A stretch of DNA of 64,000 bases from Macrosoma leucophasiata (lineage: Eukaryota > Arthropoda > Insecta > Lepidoptera > Hedylidae): contig JAWQUS010000002.1 in NCBI GenBank assembly GCA_036365455.1, positions 1,302,001 through 1,366,000 on the forward strand, written 5' to 3'. Shown piece after piece: positions 31,305-42,539 of this stretch. Numbering within the stretch: the first letter of the stretch is position 1; the number at the start of each line of letters is the position of its first letter. A model generated the notes under the pieces. The model was not told the origin of the DNA and did no database searches. It was given only the letters and a program-made list of their open reading frames with translations. The translations under genes and the position numbers were made by a program.

Positions 31305-31570
31305 CCGTTTTATAGAAGTGCCGCAGCAAGCTCCAACTTGCGCTCTCAAGCTACACCTTGAGAACTCTTATCACCAGCAGATTATCAAATCCCTGAGTTG
31401 ATGTACCTACACCTACACCCCCATTAAAAAAATAGACAATATCCAGAGGTCAAACTGCAGATGCTTTGCCACTCCTGAGGACTAAGATTCAATACAGACA
31501 AACAAACAAGCTAATATTTACTTACTCTTTATAATTTAATGAGAATCAACAAAACATAAACAAAGTGGTG
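31305..31570. other. Rearranged repeat scraps
   Basis: 31440-31490 (atatccagaggtcaaactgc, agatgctttgccactcctga) is a SINE-A scrap in reverse. The rest is unknown. Confidence 0.45.
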
Positions 31571-31571
31571 T

Positions 31572-31832
31572 TTTCTGATGGTAGGCACCACCGCATTACA
31601 TATTATACTTGCCTCTAAATGGTAGTGTTCAGCACTATCGTGCTCCGGTCCCGGTCAGGTGGTAATGGACGGCCCTGTAATTTCCGGCACAGAGACACAA
31701 CACCTTAGGCCTCAGGAGTGGTAACGCATCTGCATTTCGACCTTGGTCTTTGTGTGGGTGTCTATAGGCTGCAGTCATCACTTAACATCAATGTGAACTG
31801 AAAGCCCGTTTGCCACTTTTATTACATGAAAA
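31572..31832 (+). mobile_element. SINE-A1 copy with 5' deletion
   Basis: ctgatgg joins directly to taggcaccaccgcatta. The remainder is family consensus to the A-tail. Confidence 0.8.
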
Positions 31833-31863
31833 AAGTCAAGAATAAAAGAAGGTAGATTAAATA

Positions 31864-32077
31864 TCTATAATATAAAAATAAGTCGGGTTTTCCTTCCTGA
31901 CGCTATAACTCCAGAACGCAAGAACCGATTTCCACGGTTTTGCATTCGTTGGAAAGGTCTTGGGCTCCGTGAGGTTTATAGCAAAGAAAATTAAAAGAAA
32001 GAAAAAAAAAAGAAAATTCAGGAAAAACATATTTATAAAACGACATCCGCGCGGGCAAAGCCGCGAGCAACAGCTAG
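31864..32077 (+). mobile_element. Helitron-D copy 2 (first of a tandem pair)
   Basis: TC...CTAG ends as at 18244. A ~35-bp A-rich expansion interrupts it near 31990. Confidence 0.8.
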
Positions 32078-32256
32078 TCTATTATATAAAAATAAGTCGG
32101 GTTTTCCTTCCTGACGCTATAACTCCAGAATGCAAGAACCGATTTCCACGGTTTTCCGTTCTTTGGAAAGGTCTCGGGCTCCGTGAGGTTTATAGCAAAG
32201 AAAATTCAGGATTATAAAACGACATCCACGCGGGCGAATCCGTGGGCAACAGCTAG
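32078..32256 (+). mobile_element. Helitron-D copy 3 (second of a tandem pair)
   Basis: Starts TCTATT immediately after the preceding CTAG and ends gtgggcaacagctag|T. No spacer between the two elements. Confidence 0.8.
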
Positions 32257-32650
32257 TACCTTCTATTTGTGTAATGATATTTACTTTATTAATGTTGATA
32301 TCTGATTCATGTACAGTCGGGGAACTCCCCGCTTATCCAAAATCTTAATAAAAATAGCATTTACAATCCTCACATTAGCTGTCCATGTGGTCAGACGGAA
32401 TGTTCTCTGATAGAAGAATAATTTTATTTTAAAATGCTTATTCTATTACATTTTTATGGAAACATAGTAACAAAGAAGCATAATAGTGTAATAATGTGTT
32501 AAGTTACAGACTGACAGACAAACAGACGAAAATTGTAAAAATTGTTATTTTGGTATACAAAGTAATGCATTTAGTAAAAAGCGGTTAGGTTCTTTAATAT
32601 TACAAACAGACACTCCAATTTTATTAATTTGTATAGATGTATAGATAAAG
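32257..32650. other. Intergenic AT-rich DNA
   Basis: Nothing was recognised. Confidence 0.35.
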
Positions 32651-32651
32651 A

Positions 32652-32965
32652 TATAACTGCCTCGGTAGCCTGGTGGTAGCAGGCCACTACTACTACGCTG
32701 AGGTCCTGGGTTCGATGTCCGGGTAGGGGGTTATCAGAGATAATGGTGTAAAGTCCTTTATGTCTGGTTCTATTGGGATTTTTCCATTTTCTGGAAATTT
32801 CCCAATATCTCGAAGTTTAGTAATGTGCCCGGGGATGTCAACAGGCTCGCCACCTGTTACATGGGCCAAAACGTAACCGGCGAATAGCGGGTGTTTGCAT
32901 GTATGCTTGAATGCATACATTTACCTCTGCCTACCCCTTCGGGGATTACAGGCGTGAAGTTACGT
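32652..32965 (+). mobile_element. SINE-C copy, full length
   Basis: Head ctgcctcggtagcctggtgg and gtcctgggttcgatgtccgg (A- and B-box regions), body and tail as at 16622. Flanks tagataaagatataactgcc and atagataaagatatag share tagataaagatata, a probable 14-bp target duplication. Confidence 0.85.
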
Positions 32966-33153
32966 TTTTTTATAGATAAAGATATAGATAGAGATATAGA
33001 TTCAGGGCTTCAGATATCCGTGTGTCACCAAATGGGTTCGAGTTGAAAACCAGCGTCAGGCTCCGGCCTGACACAAAGCTGAATTCTGACCTTTTTGGTA
33101 CAGACGAGAGACACAGTTTATTAAATTAGGGTGTGTTATGGGTATATTTTTAA

Positions 33154-33231
33154 CTAGCTGTGCCCGCGACTCCGTCCGCGTGAGAATTTAAGATTGTTCA
33201 GTATCTACCCGAACGAAGTCGGGGGCGCAGC
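33154..33231. mobile_element. Two Helitron-like 3' ends back to back
   Basis: actagctgtgcccgcgactc at the left is a reversed terminus. gtcgggggcgcagctagt at the right is a forward terminus. Confidence 0.5.
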
Positions 33232-33477
33232 TAGTTTTTTATAAAAATTGTATTTTTCGTTACTTCTCGCTGCCTTCAGGAGGCTTTGAACCCACTGTCT
33301 CACTTGACTCAGTGACACATAGATAATTTATTATTCTATTATTAAGGCTTTTAATATATTTATTGCTTAATCGGGACTATAGCGTCCTGATCAAATGCAA
33401 ATCGGGACGCGTCCCCTGAAAATCGGGACGTCCCGCGCAAATCGGGACCTGGCATCACTACAATGAACTGCAGCAGG
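33232..33477. other. Unknown, with a short internal repeat
   Basis: aaatcgggacg/aaatcgggacc occurs three times at about 33400-33450 (caaatcgggacgcgtcccct, gaaaatcgggacgtcccgcg). Possibly the end of a hAT-like element. Confidence 0.35.
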
Positions 33478-33665
33478 TTTTTTTTATGTAACAAAGGTAG
33501 CATACAAGCATGCAGTTCACATGGATATTAATTGATGACTGCAGCCTAGAGACATCTACTTACACAAAAACCAGCTGCCACCCCTGAGACCTAAATTGTT
33601 ATGTCTCTGTGATAGTAATTACGGGGCCATACATTACCATCCAACCGGAACACGATAGTGCTGAA

Positions 33666-34396
33666 CAGTGGCGGATTTTCCAGCAGGCTGAGTAGGCTGG
33701 AGCCTAGGGCGGCAAATTTTAAGGGGCGGTAGATTTAGTTCATTTTTTTTCTATATTTCAATTTACAAATTTAAAAAAATGTATACACACACAAAATAAG
33801 AATTTCAAAAATTGAAAGGAAATTAAAATATTTAACTAAAATCGAATTATATCTTTACATAAATAATTGCTAAAGTTTAATCGCTTAAGTATACTTCAAA
33901 GATCATGACGATTCGATATTATTGTTGAAAGGAGATGTTGCGAGCTCGGCCCTGGTTCGTACATGTCCTCAAAAAATGGGTAAATTAAAGAAGAATCCAA
34001 AAAAAATACAATTAATTTATTCAAGAATATATTTTAGAGTTACAACCACATTTAATTCAAACGATTTTATCATTTTCAACTATGTTAAACATGGCGGCGA
34101 TACAGCCGACACTTGGGATCAATCGATTTTGATAGTATTTAGAAAATATTAAAGCTAAACAAGTGAAAACTGCAGTAAAAAACGTTTCTAAATTGATTTT
34201 GCCTGTTTAATGATATTGTGTACAATACATGGCCGGAGGTCCATACATTTTTGTAACATCTCCTTTAGTTATATTTACCTACATATTTTCTTTTCTCATA
34301 ATTGTTCTGTAATTGATATGATTGTGGATTACGATATCAAAAGGGGCGGCAAAAATTGGACAGCTTACAGGCGGCAAATTTGTAAATCCGCCACTG
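33666..34396. mobile_element. hAT non-autonomous element, itself interrupted
   Basis: Terminal inverted repeats cagtggcggatttt and taaatccgccactg. Eight-base flanks gtgctgaa and gtgatgaa are a target duplication with one mismatch. The interior has gggcggcaaattttaagggg near one end and ggcggcaaatttg near the other. No transposase. Confidence 0.85.
33928..34266. mobile_element. MITE-G copy 2, inside the hAT element
   Basis: The ends aaaggagatgttgc and taacatctccttt match copy 1 at 10237 apart from one base. About 30 bp shorter in the middle. Confidence 0.85.
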
Positions 34397-34476
34397 GTGA
34401 TGAACTCTACCATTTGGCGGCTGATAGAAGTGCTGTGGCCTAGTCCTGCGAGCTCCTGCGCTGGAACTCTACCACA

Positions 34477-34480
<4 letters not shown>

Positions 34481-34514
<34 letters not shown>

Positions 34515-34893
34515 CTATTTTTTTAAAGGGGTTTTGTCTAACGACATGTCAACCCCATCGTACCCAATACAAACTTAAACCATTACTGATAATAATATAA
34601 TAAAATAGAAAGGAAAATGTTACTGGCGAGGAATTAACTTACATAATTCTTTTGCGATTTCTGCATTTGGATTAGCTAAAATTTCCTGAAGAAGGCCAAC
34701 ATTCATGAAATTTAAATCCAATTCCTGCACTAGTAACATTCTCTCATTTCTGTTCCGTACACACTCCATCAGCAAATGCTGCACGTCTTCAATTTTGTTG
34801 CACACTTCACAATTTGGTGATTCTTTCTTTTTCAGCAAGAATGCAAATTTTGCTGACGGATAGTGACCGGAACGTAATCTTAAAACTAACTTA
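34481..34893 (-). mobile_element. 5'-truncated LINE with poly(A) tail
   Basis: Flanked by exact 10-bp duplications accacaagtt (34471-34480 and 34894-34903). The poly-T run at 34481-34512 is its poly(A) tail. It carries the RT C terminus listed separately. Confidence 0.9.
34620..34893 (-). pseudogene. LINE RT C-terminal zinc-knuckle fragment
   Basis: Reads LVLRLRSGHYPSAKFAFLLK, then KKESPNCEVCNKIEDVQHLL and MECVRNRNER, ending LCKLIPRQ. The GHY...L...SP.C..C...ED..HLL..C arrangement is the C-terminal Cys-Cys-His-Cys motif that follows RT or RNase H in Jockey/I-group LINEs. Only this 3' piece was inserted. Confidence 0.75.
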
Positions 34894-34904
34894 ACCACAA
34901 GTTA

Positions 34905-35835
34905 AAATCAGGCAGTTACGCGAACTTTGAAGATTGAAGAGAAAAATACTAATTATTATAGGTATGAAGAACATCTCTCATTAAAATATTGCCAGTCTTC
35001 TGAACACAAATATACTGAAAAGTTGAGTCGACATTTTTAATGCTACTTTTATAAGCTTGTGAATGTATGCATACAGTAATTTACCCAAATATTTCAAGCT
35101 CTAACGTAACATTCCACAATTGCGTCGATATAACACGAAATTGGTTAGCTGTAACCACTTGAAAACGTGGGCGAAAAAAACTTACAAATTGTTCTAGTTT
35201 CCGCCCAAAATTTCCATTCAGGGCACGCACTGTGCGTCTATCTCATTGGTTCGTTGCGCATCACTCTGATTGGCCCACAATTTGACAGTAATGGCGTTAA
35301 CGCGATCTCCGCTCCACCGAATCGTCGTCTCTACCTTTTTACTTTTTACTATCTCGAACTTTATCCGCTTGTGTTATAGTTCAAAATCGTTCACATGAAT
35401 TGGTTGTTAAGATATTTTGTATTGCAATTTATCCCCCCTGGACAGATGTTGCTACATTTTAGTAACAATTTCGCCCACAGCGCTTTGAAAGTCATTGTGT
35501 AACAATTTTTTTTGTATTATTCTGACTAATTCTTTTGTCGTGCGGTTGGTTAGAATCATGGAGGGTGCGTCGATTCATTGGTTTCTTTTTGTTCGTGGCT
35601 ACCGGTTCCGAGTTTGTTGTTTTTGAGTATGATATCGTGATTAACGTTGATATTTTAATGCTTAAAGTGTTTTTATTTGTGAGTTTGATTGTCATATTTG
35701 TTAAGTATTTTTTGTAAAAAGATCTGATTAAATAATTTGAGCCATCCTACCTATTTAGATAGGTACCTACACATTTTGTATGACTTGTGCGAATTATTGT
35801 TTTATCATATTTTTATTATTCACATTTACACATTT
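34905..35835. other. Intergenic unique DNA
   Basis: 35210-35340 has two CCAAT-like (attggttcgttgc, gattggccc) stretches and moderate CpG. No coding support. Could hold a promoter of an unseen transcript. Confidence 0.3.
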
Positions 35836-35836
35836 T

Positions 35837-36287
35837 TAATGTAAGGGAAGAGGCAAACAAGCATGCAGTTCACATTGATGTTAAGTGATGTCTGCAGCCT
35901 ATAGACGCCCACACAAAGACCAAGATTAGAATGCAGATGCGCTACCACTCCTGAGGCCTAAGGTGTTATGCCTCTGTGTCCGAAATTACAGGGACGTACA
36001 TTACCACCGGTTTATTTTTCACTTAATTTATAACAATTTACCTAACAATAATTCAAAATACAATTCATGTAACTCATAATTTTAATTGTTATAAATATTA
36101 TTGATTCAATGTAGGCAATTTATGATATGCATGGACTTAAAATATCTAATTTGATAAACTATTGTACTATCATATTTATGGAATTAATAAAGGCTTTATT
36201 ATTATTACATTACCACCGGAACACGATAGTGCTGAACACTACCATTGAAGCGGCAAATATATTAGGTAATGCGGTGGTGCCTACGAA
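35837..36287 (-). mobile_element. SINE-A1 copy split by a LINE tail
   Basis: Family text at 35837-36010 and 36220-36287. The 13-bp acattaccaccgg at both junctions is the target duplication of the insert. Confidence 0.88.
36011..36206 (+). mobile_element. LINE 3' end with (TTA)n tail
   Basis: 196 bp between exact 13-bp duplications (35998-36010, 36207-36219). It ends aataaaggctttattattatt. No coding part remains, so the clade is unknown. Confidence 0.85.
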
Positions 36288-36440
36288 AGAAAGAAATTTA
36301 GAAATCAAAGAAAAAATTGAAAGGAAAAATTGACTTCTTGCAGGAATCGAACTTCGATCTCAGGATGACCAGTGACAAGGAGGGCTTAAGGCTTAATTCT
36401 TCTTTCCATTTTTTCTTTAATTTCTATTTAGTTTTTTTTA
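36288..36440. mobile_element. Family F foldback, damaged
   Basis: agaaatttagaaatcaaaga left arm, ttttttctttaatttct right arm, with a reversed tRNA-like piece (gcaggaatcgaacttcgatc, tcaggatgacc) between. Confidence 0.65.
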
Positions 36441-36531
36441 TTGATTTTTCGCAATAACACATGCGAATAAAATATTTTAAAACAAAAAAATATTCTCCTA
36501 ACCGCACATGAAACAGGATAATAAAGAAATT

Positions 36532-36870
36532 AAATACACTCACCTATACGATATAAACCTGTGCCGTGGATGCCGTTATACACACACACAACACATAAAT
36601 GTATGAAGAGAATGATGAAGGTAGACGAGGCACGAGAGGTTTGTCAGAACCGGGATGTCTGGCGCTCTACACTCTCTGCCTACCCCGTTAGGGACCTGGC
36701 GTGAAGATACATACATACAACACATAAATCTACACAAACACCCAGACCCGAAACAAAATATCTGTAGGCTAAGTAGGTACCTACCTATTCATCCCGGTAT
36801 GGGAATCAAACCCGTGTCAGTCCGGTCCAGCGGTGACGACCGTTTGAGCCTCGGACCAACTGGCTCGTCA
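36532..36870 (-). mobile_element. SINE-E copy split by family L
   Basis: Tail side 36532-36600, head side 36719-36870 (complement of the A/B-box region, diverged). Confidence 0.75.
36601..36718 (+). mobile_element. Family L element with (CATA)n end
   Basis: Flanked by exact 11-bp duplications aacacataaat (36590-36600, 36719-36729). Body gcgctctacactctctgcct, accccgttagggacctggcg. It ends gaagatacatacatac. Confidence 0.88.
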
Positions 36871-36871
36871 T

Positions 36872-37806
36872 CATAATAAAACCAAACAGTACCAACCCGA
36901 ACCGAACTAATAATTACAACTGGCAACAATTACGCGACTAAGCTGCAAAGCGGAGTTTTGGCGGGAACGCGGAAAAGAGCTGTGTCGCTGCGTGATATTA
37001 TTTTCGAAATTTGTGTATAGTCGCGTTTTTATGTGTAAAAATTGTGGGATTTTTATCATAAAGCATTCGATAATGTTCACGAGTGTAAGAAAGTGATATT
37101 ATGAAGTGAAAAGTGATTTTTCGTATTGCCTCCAAAACTTCGTAAAAACTTCAGTAAAGTCCCCATCGCTTTACTGGAGCCACCCCATCATCTCATCATA
37201 TTCCTCATGGAAGCATTTAATCATCGTCATCTTCCATATGGATATTCATTAATTTATAGAAATGTGAAATTCAATATGTATACGACTGAAAGACTCTGTA
37301 TCTATGGTCATGACAAATTATAAAAAAAAATAAGCTGCAAAGCTGGCATGTTACATTCACAGCAGACCACCCACTCGAGTGTTATATTTTATTTTATACT
37401 TTTTAATAATTCGCGCGGCGCACCGGTCGAGAACCACTTCAGGGTGCGGACCCAAAAAAATCTCGAAAATCCACCCATGTGACGCAATTATTCAGACAAA
37501 TTTACGAGGGGTTCCGTATAACTTTGGCTACCGATTATAATTAAGGCTTTTTGTTGCGAACGCATTTGGCACACGATGCCGTAATTATGCGGCCCTTAAA
37601 ATGAATAAACTTTTTTTCAGCTAGTGATCTTTCTGGCTTTGTGATGGGAGATTGGGATTTGGGGTCTAAAACTTCATAAAATACATTCATTTGGGTTAAA
37701 TACAAAATTTCGTGTACTCGTAGGGATTTTTTAATGCAAGTTAATATTCTAACCTGATTGTTTAAGATTTTAGCCTTAAGTGTTGTAGTCTGCAATATTT
37801 ATTCAC
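36872..37806. other. Intergenic unique DNA
   Basis: No repeat family or coding signal. 37400-37470 (gcgcaccggtcgagaaccac) may be a hAT-like scrap. Confidence 0.3.
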
Positions 37807-37807
37807 C

Positions 37808-38141
37808 TAATAATGGCAACCCTTGATACGTCGCACTGCTGGGCACGAGTCTCTCCCCTTCTCGGGAGGAGGCCTGGAGCTTACTCCACCACGCTACTCC
37901 AATGCGGGTTGGTGGAGATACGGGCTAGTGGCCAACCCGCTGTCGGATGTTTTTCACGAACGACTGCTATTTATCTATAGCAACCGGGGCCGACGGCTTA
38001 ACGTGCCCTCCGAAGTACGGAAATACTAATTTTAATTTGTCACTAGTGGTCACCCATCACACACTTGACCACGCCCGTATCGCTTAACCGAGTAGATCGC
38101 TTCCGATATACACCAGCTGCGGGGCCATGCGCGCTATTGCA
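37808..38141 (-). mobile_element. 5S-SINE copy with deletion
   Basis: aatggcaacccttgatacgt to gcggggccatgcgcgc. About 30 bp are missing after tcggatgttttt. Confidence 0.85.
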
Positions 38142-38296
38142 CTTACCAACACTGAACACTGCTTGCCCCTATCAACCTACCAACTTAGAAAAAATATATA
38201 CACTTGCGAGCTTTAAACTGGAATCACATAAACGGCGATTGTTCCATCATTTTATTTATATTGTTACAAAGAATGCACGCAAGTGTATCTTTTAGT
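38142..38296. other. No recognised feature
   Basis: Short unique spacer. Confidence 0.3.
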
Positions 38297-38473
38297 CACG
38301 AAGGTGACAAACAAGTATGCAACTCACATGGTAAGTGATAACTGCACTGCAGCCTATAGACATCCTCACAAAAACCAGAGCTCAAATCTCAGACGCGTTA
38401 CGGTGGTTACGCATCTGCGTTTACGCAGAGGTGTCTGCGCCCTAAGTCTCTGTGATAGTTATTACGGGGCCAT
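38297..38473 (-). mobile_element. SINE-A2 copy with internal rearrangement
   Basis: cgttacggtggttacgcatc, at about 38396-38415, shows a short inverted patch inside the element (cagacgcgttac then gttacgcatctgc). Confidence 0.65.
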
Positions 38474-38604
38474 AAAATATATATCTTAGGGTTAAATTTA
38501 ATTAATCTCACTGGTAAATATACCTTCCTAATCAAACTGGCGCTAACTCTCCCAATTAGTGGCAGATAGTGGAAATGTGATGGTTACGTCTTCACACTGC
38601 AACT

Positions 38605-38775
38605 CAGTGGCGTAGCTATAGGGGGCGGCCCGCAGCGGCTGCCACGACACCCTCTCTTTAAATAACCAAAATTGTCAAGCTTGAGACAGAGAATTTGCTT
38701 AAATACGGGCACAACAACGAAATAATGACCCGTATTTCATCCGCCCCGGGTGCCACCCGTGTTAGCTACGCCCTG
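38605..38775. mobile_element. hAT-like MITE
   Basis: cagtggcgtagcta and tagctacgccctg termini, with flanks ctgcaact and gtgcaact as an 8-bp duplication with one mismatch. Confidence 0.7.
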
Positions 38776-39275
38776 TGTGCAACTACTCCAGTTGCAGAGT
38801 ATGAAGATGTAGGCACAACTCCATTTAAAAAAGCCTTATAATTGTTTCATATCTATTTGAAAGATTGAACCAAAAAATAAACTACAAACTGTGCCCGCGG
38901 ACCTCTAAGCTCACCGAACAAAAACCGCCATTTGACGTGGCGCATTATTATGTATTTTGGAAAAATCCATTGTTTCGTAATCTCCCCTGGCCCTTGAACG
39001 CTCGAGTGTCGTACCATTGAACGCTAAATTTTCTATGTGAACCCATTGTGGAATTTAGTATGTGCCTAGTAACGCATGTGGTCGGGAGGTGCTAACTTTA
39101 CATGGGTTTCCCTCTCGATTTATATGGCTTAGTTAGTCTAGGCACATAGGGATATATTTGTACTATATATTTATTTCTAATGATGTTATTCAAAAAAGTT
39201 TTGGTAAATAATCGAATCCAACTTGGCTGCGTTTGGGAAGCTACAATACATCTTCTCCTTACCGCAGTGTCTCAA
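38776..39275. other. Intergenic DNA
   Basis: tatgtgcctagtaac at 39059 and gttagtctaggcacata at 39131 form small inverted ends of a ~95-bp unit. Otherwise nothing. Confidence 0.35.
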
Positions 39276-39279
39276 GACT

Positions 39280-39715
39280 AAGGTCTCTGACCAGTGTGTG
39301 TAGTCAGTGGTAAAATATGGAAACTGAAACGTGGTCTCTCACCATGGGTCTCATAAGAAGGCTCAAGGTCACGCAGAGAGTAATGGAGAGAGCTAAGCAA
39401 GATTGAGGAGATACCTATGATAACTTAAGTGACCGACATAAGCCACCGAATAGCAAACCTCGCGAAGTTCGAGTAGCCAGTGTACAGAGCTAGAAGAACT
39501 GACGGCTATTGGGGCAGAAGAGTTCTTGAATGAGGATCGCGTACCGGAAGACGAAGCTTAGGCAGGCTGCCCACCAGGTGTACCGACGACCTGGTGAAAG
39601 TTGCGGGCAATCGTTGAATGAGGGCCCAGGACCGTTCGTTGTGGCAATGTTTGGGGAGGCTTTAGTTCGGCAGTGGACGTCTTTCGGCTGAATGATGATG
39701 ATGATGAGAACAATA
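39280..39715 (+). pseudogene. RTE-type LINE C-terminal fragment
   Basis: A plus-strand frame with stops reads KVTQRVMERAKQD, then TKLRQAAHQVYRRP and NEGPGPFVVAMFGEALVRQW, ending TSFG stop. It closes with an (ATG)n tail at 39692-39708. The VTQRVMERA block and the terminal QWTSFG are hallmarks of the RTE C terminus in insects. Frameshifts and stops show it is dead. Confidence 0.8.
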
Positions 39716-41440
39716 TTATTAAAATAAACAATACAAAAACTTCTACGATTTCTCTATATCTACATGTAGAATATTTAGTTAAAATACAAAGCACATGTCC
39801 AACATTAAAACCAGGACTCCACAAAGACCTTTGATCCGCATTTAAGTCAGAGCCGATACAAAATGGTATCACAGCAACAATTCACATCAAACGAATATGT
39901 CCTTTGTGTCTCAAGAACACATTTGCCATTGTTTCGCCAAATGCACCATTAGCGTGGAACGGCAAAAGCGCGGGCTGTCAGATCGCGCGCCATTTTCTCT
40001 TGAGTGGATAAAAGTCGAAGCCTGTGCCACTGACGATTGTAAAAAAAGATTAATTCTGGACCTCTTTATATACGTGTCTCTGTGTGATACGGGGAAATAT
40101 AATACCTAGTATTAATAAGTAAAATTTAGAAAATGTTACAAATTTATACCTACGAAAAATAATGTACGGAAGGGTTACTGAGGCAAAAAAATTGTTCCAC
40201 GTAAAGAGACACCGTGGGCGGGACATAAATGGGACACATGGCAGCGCGTCAGGAGTATTGGTCGCTTCCTTGCCGCTCTGCGTAAAGACCGTATCGCAAC
40301 TAATTTAAATATTAATCGAAAGTAATCGCTACGCTTGGCATGCGGCTTGGCGAAGCAGTTCTTGACCTTGGCCATGACATAAAATCTCATCACGATTTTC
40401 TTAATTTTAAAATAAATATAGGTTACCTATTACTTAGCCTTTTTACACTTTCAAGATTACAATCGAAATAAAAACGTTAAAACTATTAATAAAATAATTG
40501 TTCTAAATAATGAATTTGTTAGTCCTGCTTGACATTAAACGTAACCACCTGTCAACCACTCGTGCGCATGTCAAAATAATACCATCGCAAGTGTGGGTTA
40601 AAATAAAAGGCGATTTATTGAAGACGCTCGATTCGACCAGTCATTCTTGGCCACTTTGGAGATCCCCGAGAAAATAGGTATAAAAAAGGTTCTAATTTAT
40701 TACAATGGCAAATTATTAATTTTAGATTTTAGTATTAGTGAACTTTAGATTTTACTACAAGAAATCTTTATATTATAATAGTAATAAGATTAAAATCTCC
40801 TCAAACATAATGTATAACACTCATAAAAATATTGCTACATGTACAATCATCTAAATTATCCGAAGGGTGTGGACCTGGAGACCTGTAAAACAGGTTTTAT
40901 AACTTTAGTTCAGGCTCCAGTCTCCACAATAAATTAAATGACACGACAGAATGTTTTGTATTGCAATTAACATAATGTTGTACTGTTAATGTTATTGTGG
41001 AGAGAATAAATACGTTTTTTATTTTATTTTTTTATTTTACAATCTCGATACAAGATACAATACTCGCATGTTTGTGTGATTGTCCCGTTTCAACGTTTTG
41101 TACGTAGCTGTTCATATTTGTACTGTGACTGAGTTAAGAGTCCTGTCGACCGGATAGTGTAATAAGCGGCAACCCGGTGCGAGGCCACGCCTACCCTTTC
41201 TGTCGGACCCTGAAAACCGTGTCGTGTAATAAGGTCATTAGCACTGGATTACCTGACATTGGGTGTTATGAGACATCGACACGTGACGAACCCATTGCCC
41301 TCTGGTGGAGGACAATTCTTCTAGTGGTCAGTCAATCGAACAATGGCCGCTAAACTATTCCAATAAAATATAATAACGCGGGATGTACAGCTACGTCCCG
41401 TGATAAAACTTCCGCTACTGCGATCGCTAATACGCTTACA
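39716..41440. other. Intergenic DNA with a repeat R scrap
   Basis: 40320-40365 shares cgctacgcttggcatgcggc with 22.9 kb. The rest (for example CpG-rich 39950-40060 and 41150-41330) is unexplained. Confidence 0.35.
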
Positions 41441-41445
41441 ATTTA

Positions 41446-41701
41446 CTAGGTGTTGCCCGCGGCTCTGCCCGCGTGTAGGTCGCTTTTCGCGTAACCTGTG
41501 GAAACTCATCAAATCATTTCATAGCATCTTACAGGAACCTTATTTCGGGATAAAAAGTATCCAATAATCTAAGGCAGCTAATACCCTATCTGTATAACAA
41601 TTTTCCCCAACATCCGTTCAGTAGTTTCGGCGTGATTGACGGACAAACATCCAAACATCCCAGCAAAGAAACTTTCACATTTGTAGGTAATATTAGTGTG
41701 A
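41446..41701 (-). mobile_element. Helitron-like non-autonomous element
   Basis: On its strand it begins TC (tcacactaatattacctaca) and ends gccgcgggcaacacctag|T. 256 bp. Confidence 0.65.
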
Positions 41702-41704
41702 TTT

Positions 41705-41880
41705 TTCTTGCCCATAACGTGCAAATTGTGGAACGACCTTCCCTCTGAGGTAGTCCTAAGACGTTACAATATGGCTTTCTTCAAAACTGGCGTCAAAAAA
41801 GCCCTGAAGTAGTCGTAGGCGACGGTAACCACTTTCCATCAGGTGGCCCGTCTGCTTGTCTGTCAATAATTTGACATGAA
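41705..41880 (+). pseudogene. LINE 3' end with the last ORF codons
   Basis: Plus frame CKLWNDLPSEVVLRRYNMAF, then FKTGVKKALK stop. W.LP...... F...K is the usual end of CR1/Jockey-type RTs. Then a conserved-looking 3' UTR, accactttccatcaggtggc. Confidence 0.7.
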
Positions 41881-42235
41881 ACAAAATATTTCTTTCTCTC
41901 ATTCTTGCGAATACATAGAGTTGACATTGCCCTTTGAACTACACATAACATTGACATATCATAGTTTACCTATACGCCTATTTGAAATATAATAAATATT
42001 GCTATACGGAACAACAGACACATATGTGTGCTATGGTGGTCTATAGGAGCGTGATAGACATGCGGTTCTCGTGTTAATGAGGCGTCAGCGTCAGTGTCAG
42101 GCGGTGGACACCGTGACTTGGCAAAATGTCGTCCTGTTGTACATTCCTTTGGCAGGTAACGTGATGACTATATCCTTGTACATGTAGGACTATAGATACT
42201 AACGATAACAGAGTTGCAGATTGAGATTTCGAAAC
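41881..42235. other. Intergenic DNA
   Basis: Nothing was recognised. Confidence 0.35.
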
Positions 42236-42236
42236 T

Positions 42237-42535
42237 AAATAGGTGGTAAACAAGCATGTAGTTCAAATTGATTTTAAGTAATGACTGTAGTCTATAGACA
42301 TCCTTACAAAACTAAAGCTCAAAATGCAGATGCGTTGCCACCCCCGAGATCTGCTTGTTGTCTCTGATAAGTTATTACGCGGTCACTATCGTGTTCCTAT
42401 TGATAGTGATGTACCACCACTATTGTGTATACACTATCAAACCGGAATACGATACTGCTGAAACTACCATTTGGTGACAAATAAATAAGGTAATGCTTGA
42501 AATTAGCTCTACCATGTCGGTAGAGTTTCAGTATT
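42237..42535 (-). mobile_element. SINE-A2 copy, diverged
   Basis: Full-length outline with ~50 bp inserted around tatcgtgttcctattgatag. The 5' part is accatgtcggtagagtttca. Confidence 0.7.
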
Positions 42536-42539
42536 AAGT

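Larger units (their letters stand above)
33478..34480 (-). mobile_element. SINE-A2 copy, host of a nest
   Basis: The A2 text occupies 33478-33665 and 34405-34480. The hAT element 33666-34396 splits it, and a LINE (34481-34893) interrupts its 5' end. Confidence 0.8.

Noticed and set aside
34481..34512. Poly-T as a pol III terminator or microsatellite
   Set aside because: It is the poly(A) tail of a minus-strand LINE, shown by the exact accacaagtt duplications on both sides.
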